From Lunularia cruciata (Eukaryota > Streptophyta > Marchantiopsida > Lunulariales > Lunulariaceae), in NCBI GenBank assembly GCA_948567375.1, contig OX419758.1, positions 50,287,001 through 50,351,000 of the forward strand: 64,000 nt of DNA, read 5' to 3'. Made by a program: the position numbers and the translations under genes. Below the pieces are notes generated by a model. The model did no database searches. It was not told the DNA's origin and worked only from the letters and a program-made list of their open reading frames with translations. This document shows, one piece after another, positions 13,381-25,830 of the stretch (position 1 is the stretch's first letter; each line of letters begins with the position of its first letter).

Positions 13381-14588
13381 TAGTTTCACTTGGAAACTCT
13401 TGAAGTAATCTTTGATATAGGATCAAGTGGTAAAATGCGAGTTCTTGCGAATTACTTGTCATTCATGTTTTCGATGAGATCTCGTTTCCATTGCATTTTC
13501 TACTTCGTAAGCAGACAAATGAAAAGGCGCGCTCCTTTCGGTTACCCTTCGTTTATATTAATAATGAGATTATATTTGCATTATCAAAGTTCTAGTGTGA
13601 TCACCAAGACAAGGCGCATCGGGATGGTAGTGTAGTTTGCGCAACAAGATCCACTGAATTCTTCAGCCGAAATAATCCGAGCGGGACGCGATATGTTGAA
13701 AATGGCTTCCGCGATTCAAACAGGTTCTAGGGTGCATTATGTTAGATGCATATGGACTTCCTACAATCGAACAAATGGATTATATAATCGAAAAAGTTAA
13801 TTTCTCTCTGCCGCCAGAACATCACGCGAGAAACCAAATCGCATCAATGTCCTGATTTACGATTCCTTTCTAGGGAACAAGGGCTCTCTTCAGGACCAAA
13901 GGAATCGAATTGCACAGAAGAAGGTCAAAAAAAATGGATGTCAGTTTCAAGCAAAACGCTGCCACTTCGTTTTTCGTAGCTTTCCTAGACGAAGAATTTG
14001 TACTGTGGGAAAATTTATCAAGCACTAAATGTTTGCTTCTTCCGAAGAATGGATTGCTGACCTTCAGAAGAGAAGGTCCGACGAGAGGACTATTCAGTGA
14101 AAATGAGTTTGAAATATGTACGCGCACCACAGTTGACTGGAACGCCATGTCTAGCACAAAAGCTACATCAATGGCATAAGAAGGTTTTATATAAATCTGG
14201 TATGTAAAATTGAGAATAAAGAATGGCCTCCATACACTCTGGAGGGAAGAGCAGAACAATCAGCATCGAGTATAAACTTTAGTAACCCAACAGTTTGCAG
14301 AAGTCCCGAAATTCTCGCCTCGGTATTCACACCTCCTTTGTCTTGGAATGCTGAGAGCAGATGCTAGATTTTACACCAGCGACGAGCTCTGCAGTTACTC
14401 AAGTGTGGCTGTTGATACATTCTCGTGAGTTGAATGCAGAGCTTCTTGAATAAGCTGTCAATCCTTTCTCAGAATGGGGCAGCGCACAGTAGTCCAACAA
14501 GGTCATTGTCGAGTTCTCTTTCTCACGCCCTGCTATGAGAGCCCTAAATAGCCACGGTTCTCGCATCCTTAGTCTCTATCCGTAATCT
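13381..14588. other. Downstream flank of BCCP, no recognised gene
   Basis: Base composition becomes richer in GC here than in the AT-rich stretch to the left, as in the rest of the genic island. The part just left of 14589 is the expected 3' UTR of BCCP, which reads leftward. Overlapping frames on opposite strands (13870-14259 minus, 13910-14179 plus, and 13390-13635 plus) cannot be told from chance. I recognise none of them. Confidence 0.4.
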
Positions 14589-15473
14589 CTAAGGCTTGAT
14601 AATGTATAAAGGTGATTCAATCGAGACCGGCTTCCCATCTTCAGCCACAATTTCTATGACAGTTCCAGATTGATCTGCTTCGATCTCGTTCATGAGCTTC
14701 ATAGCTTCTATGATGCAGAGCACTTGACCCTTGGTGACTTTGTCTCCGACCTGTACGAATGCTGGTTCAGTGGGTGCAGGACTTCTGTAGAAGGTTCCAG
14801 CCATTGGGGAAAGCATAGCTGGGTATTGAGAGGGAGGAGGGCTTGCAGGTGCAGGTGCGGGTGCAGGGGTGAATTCAGCAGCCGGAGGTGGGGGTGGAGA
14901 GAGAGATTGGACAAGATACTCTGGGTATGAAGTGTGTCCCATCACATGAGGACCAGGAAATGAATGTTGAGGCGGTGGTGGGAGCGCCTCCTTCTTCCTG
15001 ATGACAATCTCGTAGTCCTTGTGCTTCATTTCTAGCTCAATTATATCTCTTGAATCCACCAACTTTACAAGGTTGGCGACATCTGCCATGAAACCAGAGA
15101 TGGAAACACCGGGAGTGGGTTCCTCAAGAGCTTTCACCTCCATTTCCTCTTCAGTGAAGGGACGAGCAGCTTCAAGTTTGCCGTCAGAGGTCGTAGCAGA
15201 ACCTGGGACATTGGCCAATGCATTCACAGGTGAAGAACAGGCAATTATTTGAAGTCCAACGCGATTACTGAACATCCGAACACGTTGGGGAGAAGAACCC
15301 ATGGTGGAGGACGAGGCGAATACAGAACATGGCCTCAAAGCGGGTAACGATACCACATGTTTGGTTGGGTTTGATTTCATTGATGAAGATGAGAAGAACC
15401 CCGCGAGCTTCCTTCGCTGTGCAGTTAAAGTCTCTCCTGCAACGACACTCGCTGCAAATTGTCCAGAAGCCAT
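14589..15473 (-). CDS. BCCP: Biotin carboxyl carrier protein of plastid acetyl-CoA carboxylase
   Basis: BCCP is the biotin-bearing subunit of heteromeric plastid acetyl-CoA carboxylase. Its biotinyl-lysine is carboxylated by biotin carboxylase and hands CO2 to acetyl-CoA to form malonyl-CoA, the first committed step of fatty acid synthesis. The frame is 294 aa. I start at the ATG at 15471-15473 (context GAAATGGC); the four codons upstream lack an ATG. Residues 1 to about 80 are Ser/Ala-rich like a plastid transit peptide. A conserved N-terminal block (VANLVKLVDSRDIIELEMKH) is near 130-150. A Pro/Ala-rich hinge covers about 163-218. The C-terminal biotinyl domain carries EAMKLMNEIEADQSG with biotinyl Lys259. 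Length fits plant BCCPs, which are near 280 aa. The coding region has no intron, which is unusual beside the multi-exon LPD. It looks intact. Confidence 0.95.
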   Translation of the reverse strand: MASGQFAASVVAGETLTAQRRKLAGFFSSSSMKSNPTKHVVSLPALRPCSVFASSSTMGSSPQRVRMFSNRVGLQIIACSSPVNALANVPGSATTSDGKLEAARPFTEEEMEVKALEEPTPGVSISGFMADVANLVKLVDSRDIIELEMKHKDYEIVIRKKEALPPPPQHSFPGPHVMGHTSYPEYLVQSLSPPPPPAAEFTPAPAPAPASPPPSQYPAMLSPMAGTFYRSPAPTEPAFVQVGDKVTKGQVLCIIEAMKLMNEIEADQSGTVIEIVAEDGKPVSIESPLYIIKP

Positions 15474-17723
15474 TTCTCCCTTCACTCCACACCTATTCTA
15501 GCACTTCCTTTCGCCGCTGCCCACCTCGTTTTACTAGAACTTACTTTTCTGTAAGCTTTCCTCTCTATCTTCTCAACCTGCAGCAAGTGATCGATTATTT
15601 CTTCTTCATCTTCTCCTTGATCACCAACAGCTCTCGACCTCTCCCTGTCTGTCTGTTTGGTGTCAGAAGCATCATGTTTTCTGTCACCTCTATGAACGAC
15701 AACACGGAGATTTGCAATCCCTGGATTCTACCGGATGTTCTGCTGTCATTCAGGCCTGCTGGTTCATGCCCTGATAGCCTTCCTGGTGTCCCTCCCGTAT
15801 CTTCACTTCGAGTTGCCAACTCAAATGAGCTCTGAGCACACCAAGACGTTTCAACCATCCAAGTCAGTAACCTAGGCTAGATCGTGGTGATCATCAGTGG
15901 GTGATGAGCCACACGACGTCGTTTCTGCCCAATACAGAAGGTGACCCATAACTTGTTCTAGGGCAGCCTGCAATTAGTACCCCACTGGCTTCCACATCAG
16001 TGTCCAGGTGTAGAGAACAGTCATTCCTACCCTATCAAAGGGATGTGACAGGGTTGTGATGTGAGCCATGTTTAGGATTCACCATTAAATGACACTTTCT
16101 TCTACCTCGCTTCTATCGCTTGTACAGATTCAGTGTTTAGAAGTTGCATGTCGCAAAAGATTTACAGATTATGCCTAAATCAAACTTTCATGAATCACAC
16201 CCTTGTTTTGTTTTATGGTCGCCTGGCGTAGCATATTAGCTAAACCACTCAACGCACCACTCCATGCCGCAATATTCATGGCGGCTGGACCTTTTTGGGG
16301 GGGTCCACAGTGCTGCAGAAATAACTTACACCGTACAAACCAGCTATCGTAGTATCCAGATAATGTTCGGTGTAGATCTGGTGGGATCCGCATCTGACTG
16401 GTAGAACGAACGAGGGGCTCGCCGACGGGGTCGTGCAGTCTAGTGCTTATTACTGCACAGAAATTCATTGACGAGAACGAGACGGCAGAAAAAATCGATC
16501 ATAATTGAATCTTCACAGTGCGGGTCTAGGAAAGAGGAAATAGCTTGCTGTCACAATCGAGTTTGATCACGATTATCTCCTTTCTTTTTATCGAAATAAT
16601 ATCCGTGGCTTGGGCGTCTCCGCTTTGACCTGAATCGTCTCGTGAACGCAACCATCATAATCAAGACCTTCTTGCCCATTAGAACTGTCAGAAGTGCTCG
16701 AGGTCGTATATTATGTACTCCTGTGACTTTCAATCTGGGAAGATTATATTTCACAACCAGTCAATGTTAGCTCAAATGTCTTAATGGTTGAAAGGATCCC
16801 AACTACTTCACCTGTGAAGGTGGCAGATAGTGCGCACTTCTGTAAAAGGAAAAAGTCGTCAATCATGGCTGACAATGTTAACGCCCCAGCGCTAAGGCGA
16901 CAAGGAAGAACACAGACATAATGTCTACGACAAAGAACTTACTTCGTCCCCCTTGTAACCCATAATAAAGAGCTTCACAGTTTACTAATTAGGTTGTTGT
17001 GAGCCAGAAACTAGGCTGCTCGCGTCCTGCCAACCCCCATCTATATCTTGAGGACTAAGCAAGCTCGTTGTTGCAGCGCAGAGACTTTTCTCAAAATGTG
17101 CTAATACCGGAAGAAAATGTAGAGCATGGGTGAAAGCAGTCCCAAACCGATTCGTTCACTGCAGAGCTTGTAAATTCACAGTTGGAGACAACTAAACCCG
17201 GAACAATAACCATGGCAGAAGAATCTTGAAGAATTTTATAAAATTGTGGGTTCTAAGAGCGTTCACTCAGCCACTTGGACATTTTACAGGTAAGAATTTC
17301 AGATTTGGGAGGATTTGCCTTCCTATGGGTTGCTCTCTATCGAAGGTGACTGCTAACAATCTGACAACCTCCTAAGCGTTGTGTTAGAAAGAAGAACCCC
17401 CATTACGAGGCCCTTGAACACTAAGATGTTGGAAGAAGTTCTTCAATACTATAACAAGAAACCCAATGTCCCGTTCGAAAGGAGCTATGTCAACACTATA
17501 ATGAAAGCCTCTATTGTCGGCGAATCTGTTTTCCTAAAGCCGGCCTGTTAATTGCAGGCAATATGTTCTCATCCCTACTTAGACGGCTACTGGTACTGAT
17601 TTTACAGGTACTGGAGCGTGCTCACCGATCTGGAAAAATGTCACAGAAACAAGAGGAAGCACAATGAGAAATTGCGCTAAAAATTGCACTAATCCTAATC
17701 GCTAGAACATTTTTCGTCTACGT
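15474..17723. other. Intergenic region between BCCP and LPD
   Basis: Contains the BCCP 5' leader and promoter (rightward of 15473) and the LPD 3' UTR (leftward of 17724). I see no clear TATA box. Frames at 15329-15835 (plus) and 15595-15858 (minus) overlap on opposite strands and match nothing I know. A 97-aa minus frame at 16175-16468 starts from a real ATG and could be an exon or chance. An exon-like plus-strand frame at 17357-17551 is listed separately. Confidence 0.45.
17357..17551 (+). other. Exon-like open frame, unidentified
   Basis: 64 codons open between stops, with a balanced composition (Lys, Glu, Asn, Val, Tyr) and an internal ATG followed by LEEVLQYYNKKPNVPFERSY. It looks more protein-like than other frames in this gap, but I do not recognise a family. 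No partner exon was found nearby. It may be a remnant of a lost gene, or chance. Confidence 0.2.
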
Positions 17724-20700
17724 CTAACTAAATTCTAGAATCCTTTTCTCTCCGCAGATATATTCCATTGAAGTAAGGGGTAGAAGGTTTTGAACCTTAG
17801 CAGACTTGAATAGTTCATCAAGGACCTCCGATAGCGTGGGATGGGCATGTACTGCGAACTTGATGTCCTGTGACAAAATGGAACTCGTTAATGTGCAAGG
17901 CCATGACGATTCCTCGCAGAACTCTATTATGAGAGGAACTTAGATAAACAGCAACAAAACATTCCATGTGTGTGTATAGTTTGCATTGACAATTCAGGTT
18001 GTGGCATCATGACACGATACGACCAGACAAGGGTATTGACCTTGATCGTAGTGCCCATGGCGATGGCGTTGGAAGCTTCATGGATGAGGTCAGCCGCGTG
18101 CAATCCAAGAATATGCACTCCCAAAATCTCCCCGGTATCTGGGCGATAGATGAGCTGTATTTCACATGTGAAGAGTTGAGTAAATCAGAACCCCCAATGA
18201 TTTTATGAGAGCACTCCAAATGTAGTCTACTTCCTGAAACAAACACCTCAGATACAACCCTCCGTAAAAAGATGCGGTAAGTTTCTAACGTTTCCACTTA
18301 GGAGAAAGGACATAGGAAGTAGTACCTTGGCGATACCTTCACCCTCGTTTTCAGCAAGAGCTTTGGTGTTGGCCTTGAAGCTGGTCTTGGCTACAAGCAC
18401 TTCAAATCCCTCCTCTTCAGCCTTCTTCCGAGCTTGAGGCTGCAAGAAAGATTGCCCGATTCATTCAGTTTAGAACAGAACAATTACATCCAGTCAAGAG
18501 CATCCGGAATCCTAATCGCCAACCTTGAAACCACAGGCTTCGCAAGATCTGAAGTGCCCAGAGTAGAAAATCTGCATAGTCTTAACACAATTGCTCTCAG
18601 ACAACATGCTGCTCTTTCTGCATCTAAGAATTAATTAACCACACAGAGGTACAGGCCACTAATCCTACCTCTGTGAGCCCGACCATACTAATCTCAGGAT
18701 GAGTGAAACATGCAGCTGGTATACTGAGATGGTTCAGCACATTATCGTTATCTGCGATCTGTTCAACGACTGGAGGAACACGGAAGATAAAATCAGCTAC
18801 TGACGATGTAAACAAAACCTGCGGACTAAAATCATGTATCATGGGGTATTGGAACCTGTCCACCTAGTGAGAAAACACAAATATTACCATTTTTAAGGGC
18901 ATCCCAGGCCCAGTATACTCGACGTTATTTTGGTCCGACGAAGTGACAGATCACAAAGTAAAGGAAACTCTATAGTATAGTGAGCTCTTTACGAGGAAAA
19001 GTGGAGCACCCACCAGAAATTCCCTGGGCGCTCGCGGCATGGGCCAACATCATCTTGCCGTTAGCATCTCCTATGCAGAAAAGCCCACTTATCTGCAAGA
19101 AACATTTTCTTAGATGTGGATGCAGGGAACATATTGAGTACTGGAATATGGAACATGATGTAAACAACCTAGTTGCACATAATATATTAGCTACAATAGT
19201 ATCACATGTGGTATCCCAGGACTATCAATTATCATAAGAAACACTTACAGTATTTCCCTTAGAGTCCAGGACTCGCATTCGCTCATCCACGGGAACGAAA
19301 CCACGCTCCGTCTCAACCTTGACCTTTAGCACAACAAACATCATTTTGTCAGGGGAACCTAGTCCACCACCGATTTACGTCAGCTATGAAACTGGCACAG
19401 GATAGACGATTAGAGCAATTAACAGGAATCCAACCTGCCAAGTGCAAAATAATCACCCAATCTGCGAAAAGCATGAAATATCAAGGTCGTAGTATGTGAA
19501 GGAAAAGAACGCACATTTTCCAATCCCAGTCCCTTCGTGAAGGGTGCTCTTCCTGTAGCAATAAGGGCGGCATCCACCTGTTCTTGTAAACTAAGCCCAC
19601 GTTTAGTGCGATACAACTGCGTACTTAACAAGAGATACACGCAAATTGTCTACCTGATACCTCTAAATGGATGGTTACTTGCTCAGCATGTAAGAGGCCT
19701 GAGTAAAAGAGACAAGTCAGCAAAACCCTATAGAGGATGGATGCCCCTGAGTTTGAGAAAATGCTTAAGGCTAAAACAGGTCACTGGAAATTGAGTTTCA
19801 GATAGATAACTAGGCTCTATATAAAGAACAATTCGAACTAAACCGGAAGGCGTATCACCTCCAGAGTTTCCTTCGGTTCCCTTGTCTTCGTGTCAACGAG
19901 TTCAATCAGTACTGGTCTCCCATCTTTAGCAGGCGTAATCTGCAACCAGCTCAATTCTATGAAGGTCAGACCACACATCTAATCATCATCATAGCTTTTC
20001 TCCCCATAATGCGGACTAGAGAGACAGACCCGTTAAAGAATGAAATGCAAGCGAGGATACTGTTCGGGTGAAAACCTTCTTGGCAAGTACGCCGGTGTGC
20101 CAGTCGATCTTGCGGGGATTGATGAGGACCCTCTGTGCCAATTTTCCGATTTCGGGATCAAAGCCTGGCATCAATCCATCCAGAGCTTCGATGAAGGTAA
20201 CCTGCAGAAAAGCGGACGACAGATCAACGGTGGATTCTCTGGTGGGAAAGATTCTAAATTTATTGTGTCTTTATTTGGTCAAGACTATGTTCTAAAAGAT
20301 TGCGGGAAAGTCGGACGCAGAATTTTGGGAAACTATGTAACGCACCTCGCTTCCTAGAGCAGTGTAGACATCGCTGAACTCTAAACCAATGTAGCCACTT
20401 CCTACGATAGCCAACCAGTCCGGAATCCACTCTAATTTCAAAGCATGGTCACTAGTGAACACCGTCTTTCCTGCAAGACACGAGGAAAATTGCACGTGTA
20501 TTTAGCTTTCAGGCACAATCGATTGAATGCATTCATCAGAAGATAAATAAACGAGTAAAACCGTGTTCGACACGCATCAACCCGAAACAAAGGCCTAAGG
20601 CCGTCCGAACAGAGATCATTCTAGGCTGTCCTAATACTGCATAGTACTCAACCCATACCGTCAATTTCAATCCCGGGTGGCACGAAAGGCACGGATCCGG

Positions 20701-22544
20701 TAGCGATAATGATATTCTTTCCAGTCACGATCTTGTCTGGGTAGCCAATCTTGCCGTACTTGACCTTGTGCGGGGCCTGCACGACAATATGAACAATTGA
20801 AAGGGATGAGCAACAAGCCAAAGTAATCAAGAAAGCTCAGTATGATAGACATTGCCTTGAGATGATCTTACGATGTTGATGGACATAGGCTCAGAATTGT
20901 TGAATTCAAGTTCCTACTCAAAATCTAGGCTCAATAAGTACCAGTATGGTTCCGACACCAGTCAAGATATCTACTCCGAGTCCTTTCATAGAGTTCGTCA
21001 AGTTTCCTCTAATCTTGGTTGCCAGGTTTTCGGCATGGGCTGCGACTGCGGCCCGGTCAAATTTAGCTGCATCCACCTGCAGCGCAGAAAGTTGAGTTTA
21101 GACAGTGTAGAACACAAATTCGTCAACTACCATTTACTGTAGATTGTCATCTACTGAGCGCATCTTAAAAAACTCAGTTCAAAGAGAACACGCTATAGGA
21201 AAAGCCTCATCGGACAATGTTTCGGACCCTGATTAGTCTGCGAGTGTATCTGATACATTTTATAGCCTTCCAATTCAGACGCACGCATCGCACCATGATA
21301 TTGCTGATCACGGAAGCACCTTTGGAACAAATACCTGAATAAGTCTCAGTAAATTACAGAAAGTCGTAAAGCTTGAACAATGCGCCAGAGGACTTATGAA
21401 AAATGAACCGCACCTGAATACCCAGAGCCTTGAGATGATGCTCATCTTGGAGCTCGCGCATGCGACCACTTACGGCGAGCAAAGCCTTGGAGGGAACGCA
21501 ACCTCTGTTTACACAGGTGCCACCAACAATATCTCCCTCGATAATTGCAGTCTTTAAGCCCTGCAATCGTTCCACAAACAATGATGGTATTTCTTAGCTC
21601 GCCTCCAGTACCGCAGACGCCGCTATCTAGCAACAAATTTTCACCCCGTCCAGAGTCTGAAGGAGTCCGAGATCCAGAATCATTTTCATCAGGTTGCCAG
21701 TTAATATATTCACATTCCATCTTACAAAGCTGCACGAAAAGAGATATACCACTAATTTGAAAAGGTACCATGGCCTGAATCCGCTTGCCATTCCGCGGAC
21801 AGCATTACTCGAGATCATACTCTCAGAAAGAACGATTCGGACCGACGAGAAGACTGAACTAACCTACCTAGATCAGTCTCGGGTGAAAGGGACCCTCAAC
21901 AAGAGCTATAGTTCATGCACAAAAATTTCCTCACTTGTTACTTCGGTTTGGCATAATTGGAGAAAAGAAATTGAGATAGGATCTCCGTATTCTTTCCAAG
22001 TAGCTCATTCTACTCGAAATACAGGGAGCCACGACTATTCTACCCGAGAAGATCAATCATCAACCCTCTTTCAAGTGCCTCTTCTAAAGGGAAAGACGTA
22101 CACTCGTGTCTGAAGTATTACGTACAATGCAGTGTGCACCACGACAAGGAAAGACGACACTGAAGTGAAAAGAATAAGTTCAGTACGGAATCTCACCTTC
22201 TCCACTGCATGAAGAGCGGCACCATGTCCTCCCACACCAGCACCAATAATAATCACATCATAATCAAAAGTTTGTGCTCCTCCATTCGCAGAAGCTTCGA
22301 CCCTCAACTGCCTCAAGACTTTCCGGCTTCCCAACCCGCGTCTCGGCGCGACCGACAGTGAAACCCCCGAACTGATCCCACAGGACCTGAAAAGCCCGCA
22401 GTCCTGCTTCAAACCTCGAAATCCAACTAACGAAGCAGCATTTACACTGCCCTTCGCAGAGCCGCAAACACTCCTGCTCGGCTCCAAGGCAGAGAAAGCC
22501 TGCATTACACCTCCGGACGCAACCATTGCCGCACCAGCAGCCAT
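17724..22544 (-). CDS. LPD1: Plastidial dihydrolipoyl dehydrogenase, 14 exons
   Basis: E3 flavoprotein of the plastid pyruvate dehydrogenase complex; it re-oxidises dihydrolipoyl groups with FAD and NAD+. Exons on the minus strand: 22544-22197, 21560-21414, 21076-20942, 20776-20659, 20470-20346, 20201-20076, 19939-19859, 19577-19515, 19323-19249, 19092-19014, 18769-18669, 18439-18326, 18154-18041, 17867-17724. All introns are GT-AG and the frame stays open, giving 589 aa (plastid LPDs are near 570). Residues 1 to about 90 look like a transit peptide. FAD motif GAGVGG is at 101-106. The redox disulfide is Cys132/Cys137 in [13 protein letters not shown]. The NAD motif GSGYIG is at 273-278, and CIGDANG is at 412-418. 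The active-site base is His551 with Glu556 in HAHPTLSE. The last 14 or so residues after PLTSME are less conserved-looking; the final exon end is the least certain. Start ATG is at 22544 (context AATAATGGCT). Confidence 0.95.
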
Positions 22545-23911
22545 TATTCCCTCTCTTCCTCCTCTTCTCTCTCGGATCTAAACCCTTCGTCCGCCCTCAA
22601 TCCTGGGCCAAATCAGCTCTAATCCCCCTCCTCCGTCCCAAATTTCAATCCAGATCTTCACCTCCGCAACACACTCTGTATTCTTCAACCCAGAGAGAGA
22701 AAAGCTGCAGTGGATTCCAAGGGCGCCTCAACTTCTTCAGCCCTCTCACCCGCCTCCTGTCGAATAGATTTGCTTCTTCAAGCCCCTGAAGAACCTCAGA
22801 CAGCCTCGGTAAAATCGACTAGCTCAAAATGTGCCGTCTCTCTTTCTGCGTCTCCTTTGAAAGCGACACCAGGATACCTCGACTCACCGTGCGGGTAAAT
22901 AGTCACTCATTATTAACCCCGTCTAACTTTCACCGTGAATAGTACCCCTGCTCTGGGATGTCCGTCCACCGTCATAATTAGAATCACGGTGAGAATACAA
23001 GACCTGTATGTATATCCTGTTTATCCACTTCATGGGAGCACTAAAGTTTGTGGGCTGCTATATTGCTCTAGGTTGAGAGAAAAGGCGACCACGTAGAACA
23101 CTTGAAGGATGGGAAGACCCCCATCAAAGCAAGCTGTAGATAGGGGGACAAAGTTATATGATAAAGGACGGTGCTTTCTCCCTTTCTTTGTCATCTGCAT
23201 GATTCGAAGTTTTATCGTCAAAATCGTGTGTTTCAAGAAGCATTTTGTTGTGGTTGATGAGGATCAACTTTTAATCATGAATCGTAACCTTATGTTGTTT
23301 GACCCTAGTTAATATTAGGCATCATCCAAAGTTCGCCGATTTCCGCTTCAGCAGAGTATATCCAACGAGCTTTTTGCCTTTTCTTCTCTCCCTCTCCATT
23401 TGCATCACTATTTCTTGGTGCAAGTGAAGATATTTGCAACTGGAAATGGAATCGTTGTGCATTTGTTGTGTAATTGGACTTGTTGCAATGTTTCAGAATT
23501 TTGGACAATATAACCGTAAGCTACCGAGCTCGGAGATTCTTTGGTGCCAATTGGGTGAAGTTGAATGTTTCGGACACCTCTCTTTGTCGTAGAAACACAA
23601 GAACCCACATTTCCGTGGCATTTTCCTTAAAGACATCTGCACTTCTGAATTGCGATGTTTAGTTCAGACAACATTGCACACAGGTCGTAATCTCACCTTG
23701 GCCAATACAACAGTATACCCCTACTTTCTACCACCAGCTCACAATTTTGCCCAGTTTAGAGGAGTTGGTCGTCCCTCCGTGCACCAAAATATCAGAAAGA
23801 GTTTTACATATAGAGAAATTATATTTGCATGCCGTTTTTGGATATCTGCACCTCTCTTCCCCCCACCAGAAACGAACGGCTGCAAATGCTCAAAATGTAA
23901 GAGGGGTTGGG

Positions 23912-23914
<3 letters not shown>
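22545..23914. promoter_or_regulatory. LPD 5' leader and upstream region
   Basis: Upstream of the LPD start codon. The first 200 bp or so are strongly CT-rich on the plus strand, so the LPD leader would be GA-rich, as is common in plant 5' UTRs. I see no convincing TATA box or transcription start. Plus-strand frames at 22526-22898 and the frames up to 23700 look like composition artefacts. No gene is recognised further upstream. Confidence 0.35.

Positions 23915-23954
<40 letters not shown>
23915..23954. repeat. (TA)20 microsatellite
   Basis: Forty bases of uninterrupted TA dinucleotide. Such tracts are length-variable in plants. The short frames with runs of Tyr-Ile across it are artefacts. 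Confidence 0.97.
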
Positions 23955-23955
<1 letters not shown>

Positions 23956-25589
23956 CAATATTGCATATCACTATTTGGGTTTTCTGCCGTGTGTACTTTG
24001 ATAGTCGGGTTACGGACACATGGGTCCACCTTGTCCTTCATTTCATTCAAGGTGATTTTGCTTTGCCCTTCCGCGAGCGGCCTTAACTTACTTTTAACTT
24101 GCTTCAGGGCTTTTATTTGTTTCTCTGTTCCCTTTGTTTCTCCTGTTGGAGTTATCTACTTCCTTCACGTGTAGCGCTAATGTTTCTTGCTCCCCACTCA
24201 GTATTAGTCAAGCACCTTTAATTGTTTATTTCTCCTTGCAGTGTGATGGATTTTCTCTCTACTAATGCATGTTTGTGATTTTTGGTATCCATAAGGTATA
24301 CCTCATCTTCTTCCCTCCTCTTACTCATGTGTATTTTTTTTCTTTCTTGCCTAATACTCATTACATTACTGAGACTCTTGTACTTATTTAGGTGCTTACA
24401 CTTCTGCTTGCCCTTTATTTCTATTTTTCCATTTCAATTCTTTTGTTCATTCTACATTCCCATTACTTATGAGTGGCACTTTAGGGGAGCAACCGAGTTT
24501 GCATTGGCACTCTTGAGTTTTTGAGCAAAAACCCGGTACAAAGGGTACTAACAATTGCTCAGCTCCTTCGGCACTATGTGAGGCACTAATGAAATCACAA
24601 GTGTTTTCATGGAGGTTTACTATGGCCACCTTCGGCTTCTTTTTGGTGTTTAGTGTCTTAAGACTCAAGCATCCATAGCGCTTGTTGCGGTATACTTTAT
24701 ATCCTTTCCTCTTTCGCTTCACTCTCATTACCCTCTTACACTTCGATCCGTTTTTGCAGCCACACCATCCTATAGCTCTCGCATTGCTCCACTCCTCCAT
24801 TTACCACCTAATTCACTCCCTTTCTAGTATTTTTCCTTTGCTCTTTGATTGATTCTTGGTTTGACCTTTCAAGTCTACCGTGTTCCTACTCCACTTCATC
24901 TCACATTTGGCATTTGATTTACGTAATATTTCCTATTACTAGCAGTCTTTTGCATGGATGTTCTCAATTTCATGTTGTTTACTAGTACGTTAGACATATA
25001 TTATTCTCAATCTGCTTCAATTATGCCTTTGCTACGGGTTACATTCGATGCATTCTACCTTGCGGTTTTATCACTATTTTAGCATTGTGAATCATGTATC
25101 AATCCTTTACATTTCATGAGTTCCGGAATGGCATGTTCATGAGTTCATGAGCATAATGGCTTCTGCTCTCGTATATATATCCGGAGACTATAAAATGACG
25201 AGTATTGAGTAATAAGTTGTATGGTTATTTTCTAGAGTTGTGGAGACTTTGGGAGGTGCACTTACCCTCTGATCAATATTCACCATTTTATAAGAATTAT
25301 TGACAGTGTAAGAAAATGAATAACCGACCAAAAATAAATACATTGTATCCTAGAAAATCAGAATCAGAACATTTCCCTCAAGAACAACCCATAAATCTAG
25401 ATTTGAAGTATATATGTAATGTTTTATTTATAAATTTATGTTTATGATAATAGGAATCCAAAGTTACCAACTACACACATCTTTCCCATCTAGTGAGAAA
25501 AAGATTTCCGTTGACTTGTAACTTCCCTAAAATAATCAAACTTTTGAAATTTGTACTCTAAATGTGTAATCTCTATAAATATATAAAGA

Positions 25590-25830
25590 TCTGGTTATTC
25601 CCGAGGCTGTCCATTTAGACTGTAGTGTGTCCGGGGGAATCACCAGCGCTTCCGTGAGGACTGAGAGATGCATTCGAGGCCTCAGATTATCGAATCTAGG
25701 GGTCATAAGCACCTAGTTAAGGATCGGAGTACGTGTAAAGGACATTCCCCATGCTCCAAGACCACAGGCGGGCGGAGTTTTGTACAGTAGCACAGCTAAC
25801 CATGGTCTACGAAGGTGCGTGTTGTTGCTT
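25590..25830. other. Isolated GC-rich patch in AT-rich DNA
   Basis: About 240 bp containing words such as gtgtccgggggaatcacc, cttccgtgaggactgag and ccacaggcgggcggag, with no ORF. The tone resembles the end of an LTR plus leader of another retroelement or a structured RNA, but I cannot assign it. Confidence 0.3.

Noticed and set aside
13870-14259. 129-aa minus frame overlapping an 89-aa plus frame
   Set aside because: Opposite-strand frames in the same bases with no recognised family; likely chance in GC-balanced DNA.
14670-15501. Long frames on the plus strand and other frames opposite BCCP
   Set aside because: Shadows of the BCCP coding sequence.
16175-16468. 97-aa minus frame with Arg/Pro-rich start
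   Set aside because: Has an ATG but no recognised family; kept only as a remark in the intergenic entry.
21694-22113. 139-aa plus-strand frame in LPD intron 1
   Set aside because: Lies inside a clean GT-AG intron, with no recognisable domain.
23739-24050. Frames rich in Tyr-Ile repeats
   Set aside because: Products of translating the (TA)20 tract.
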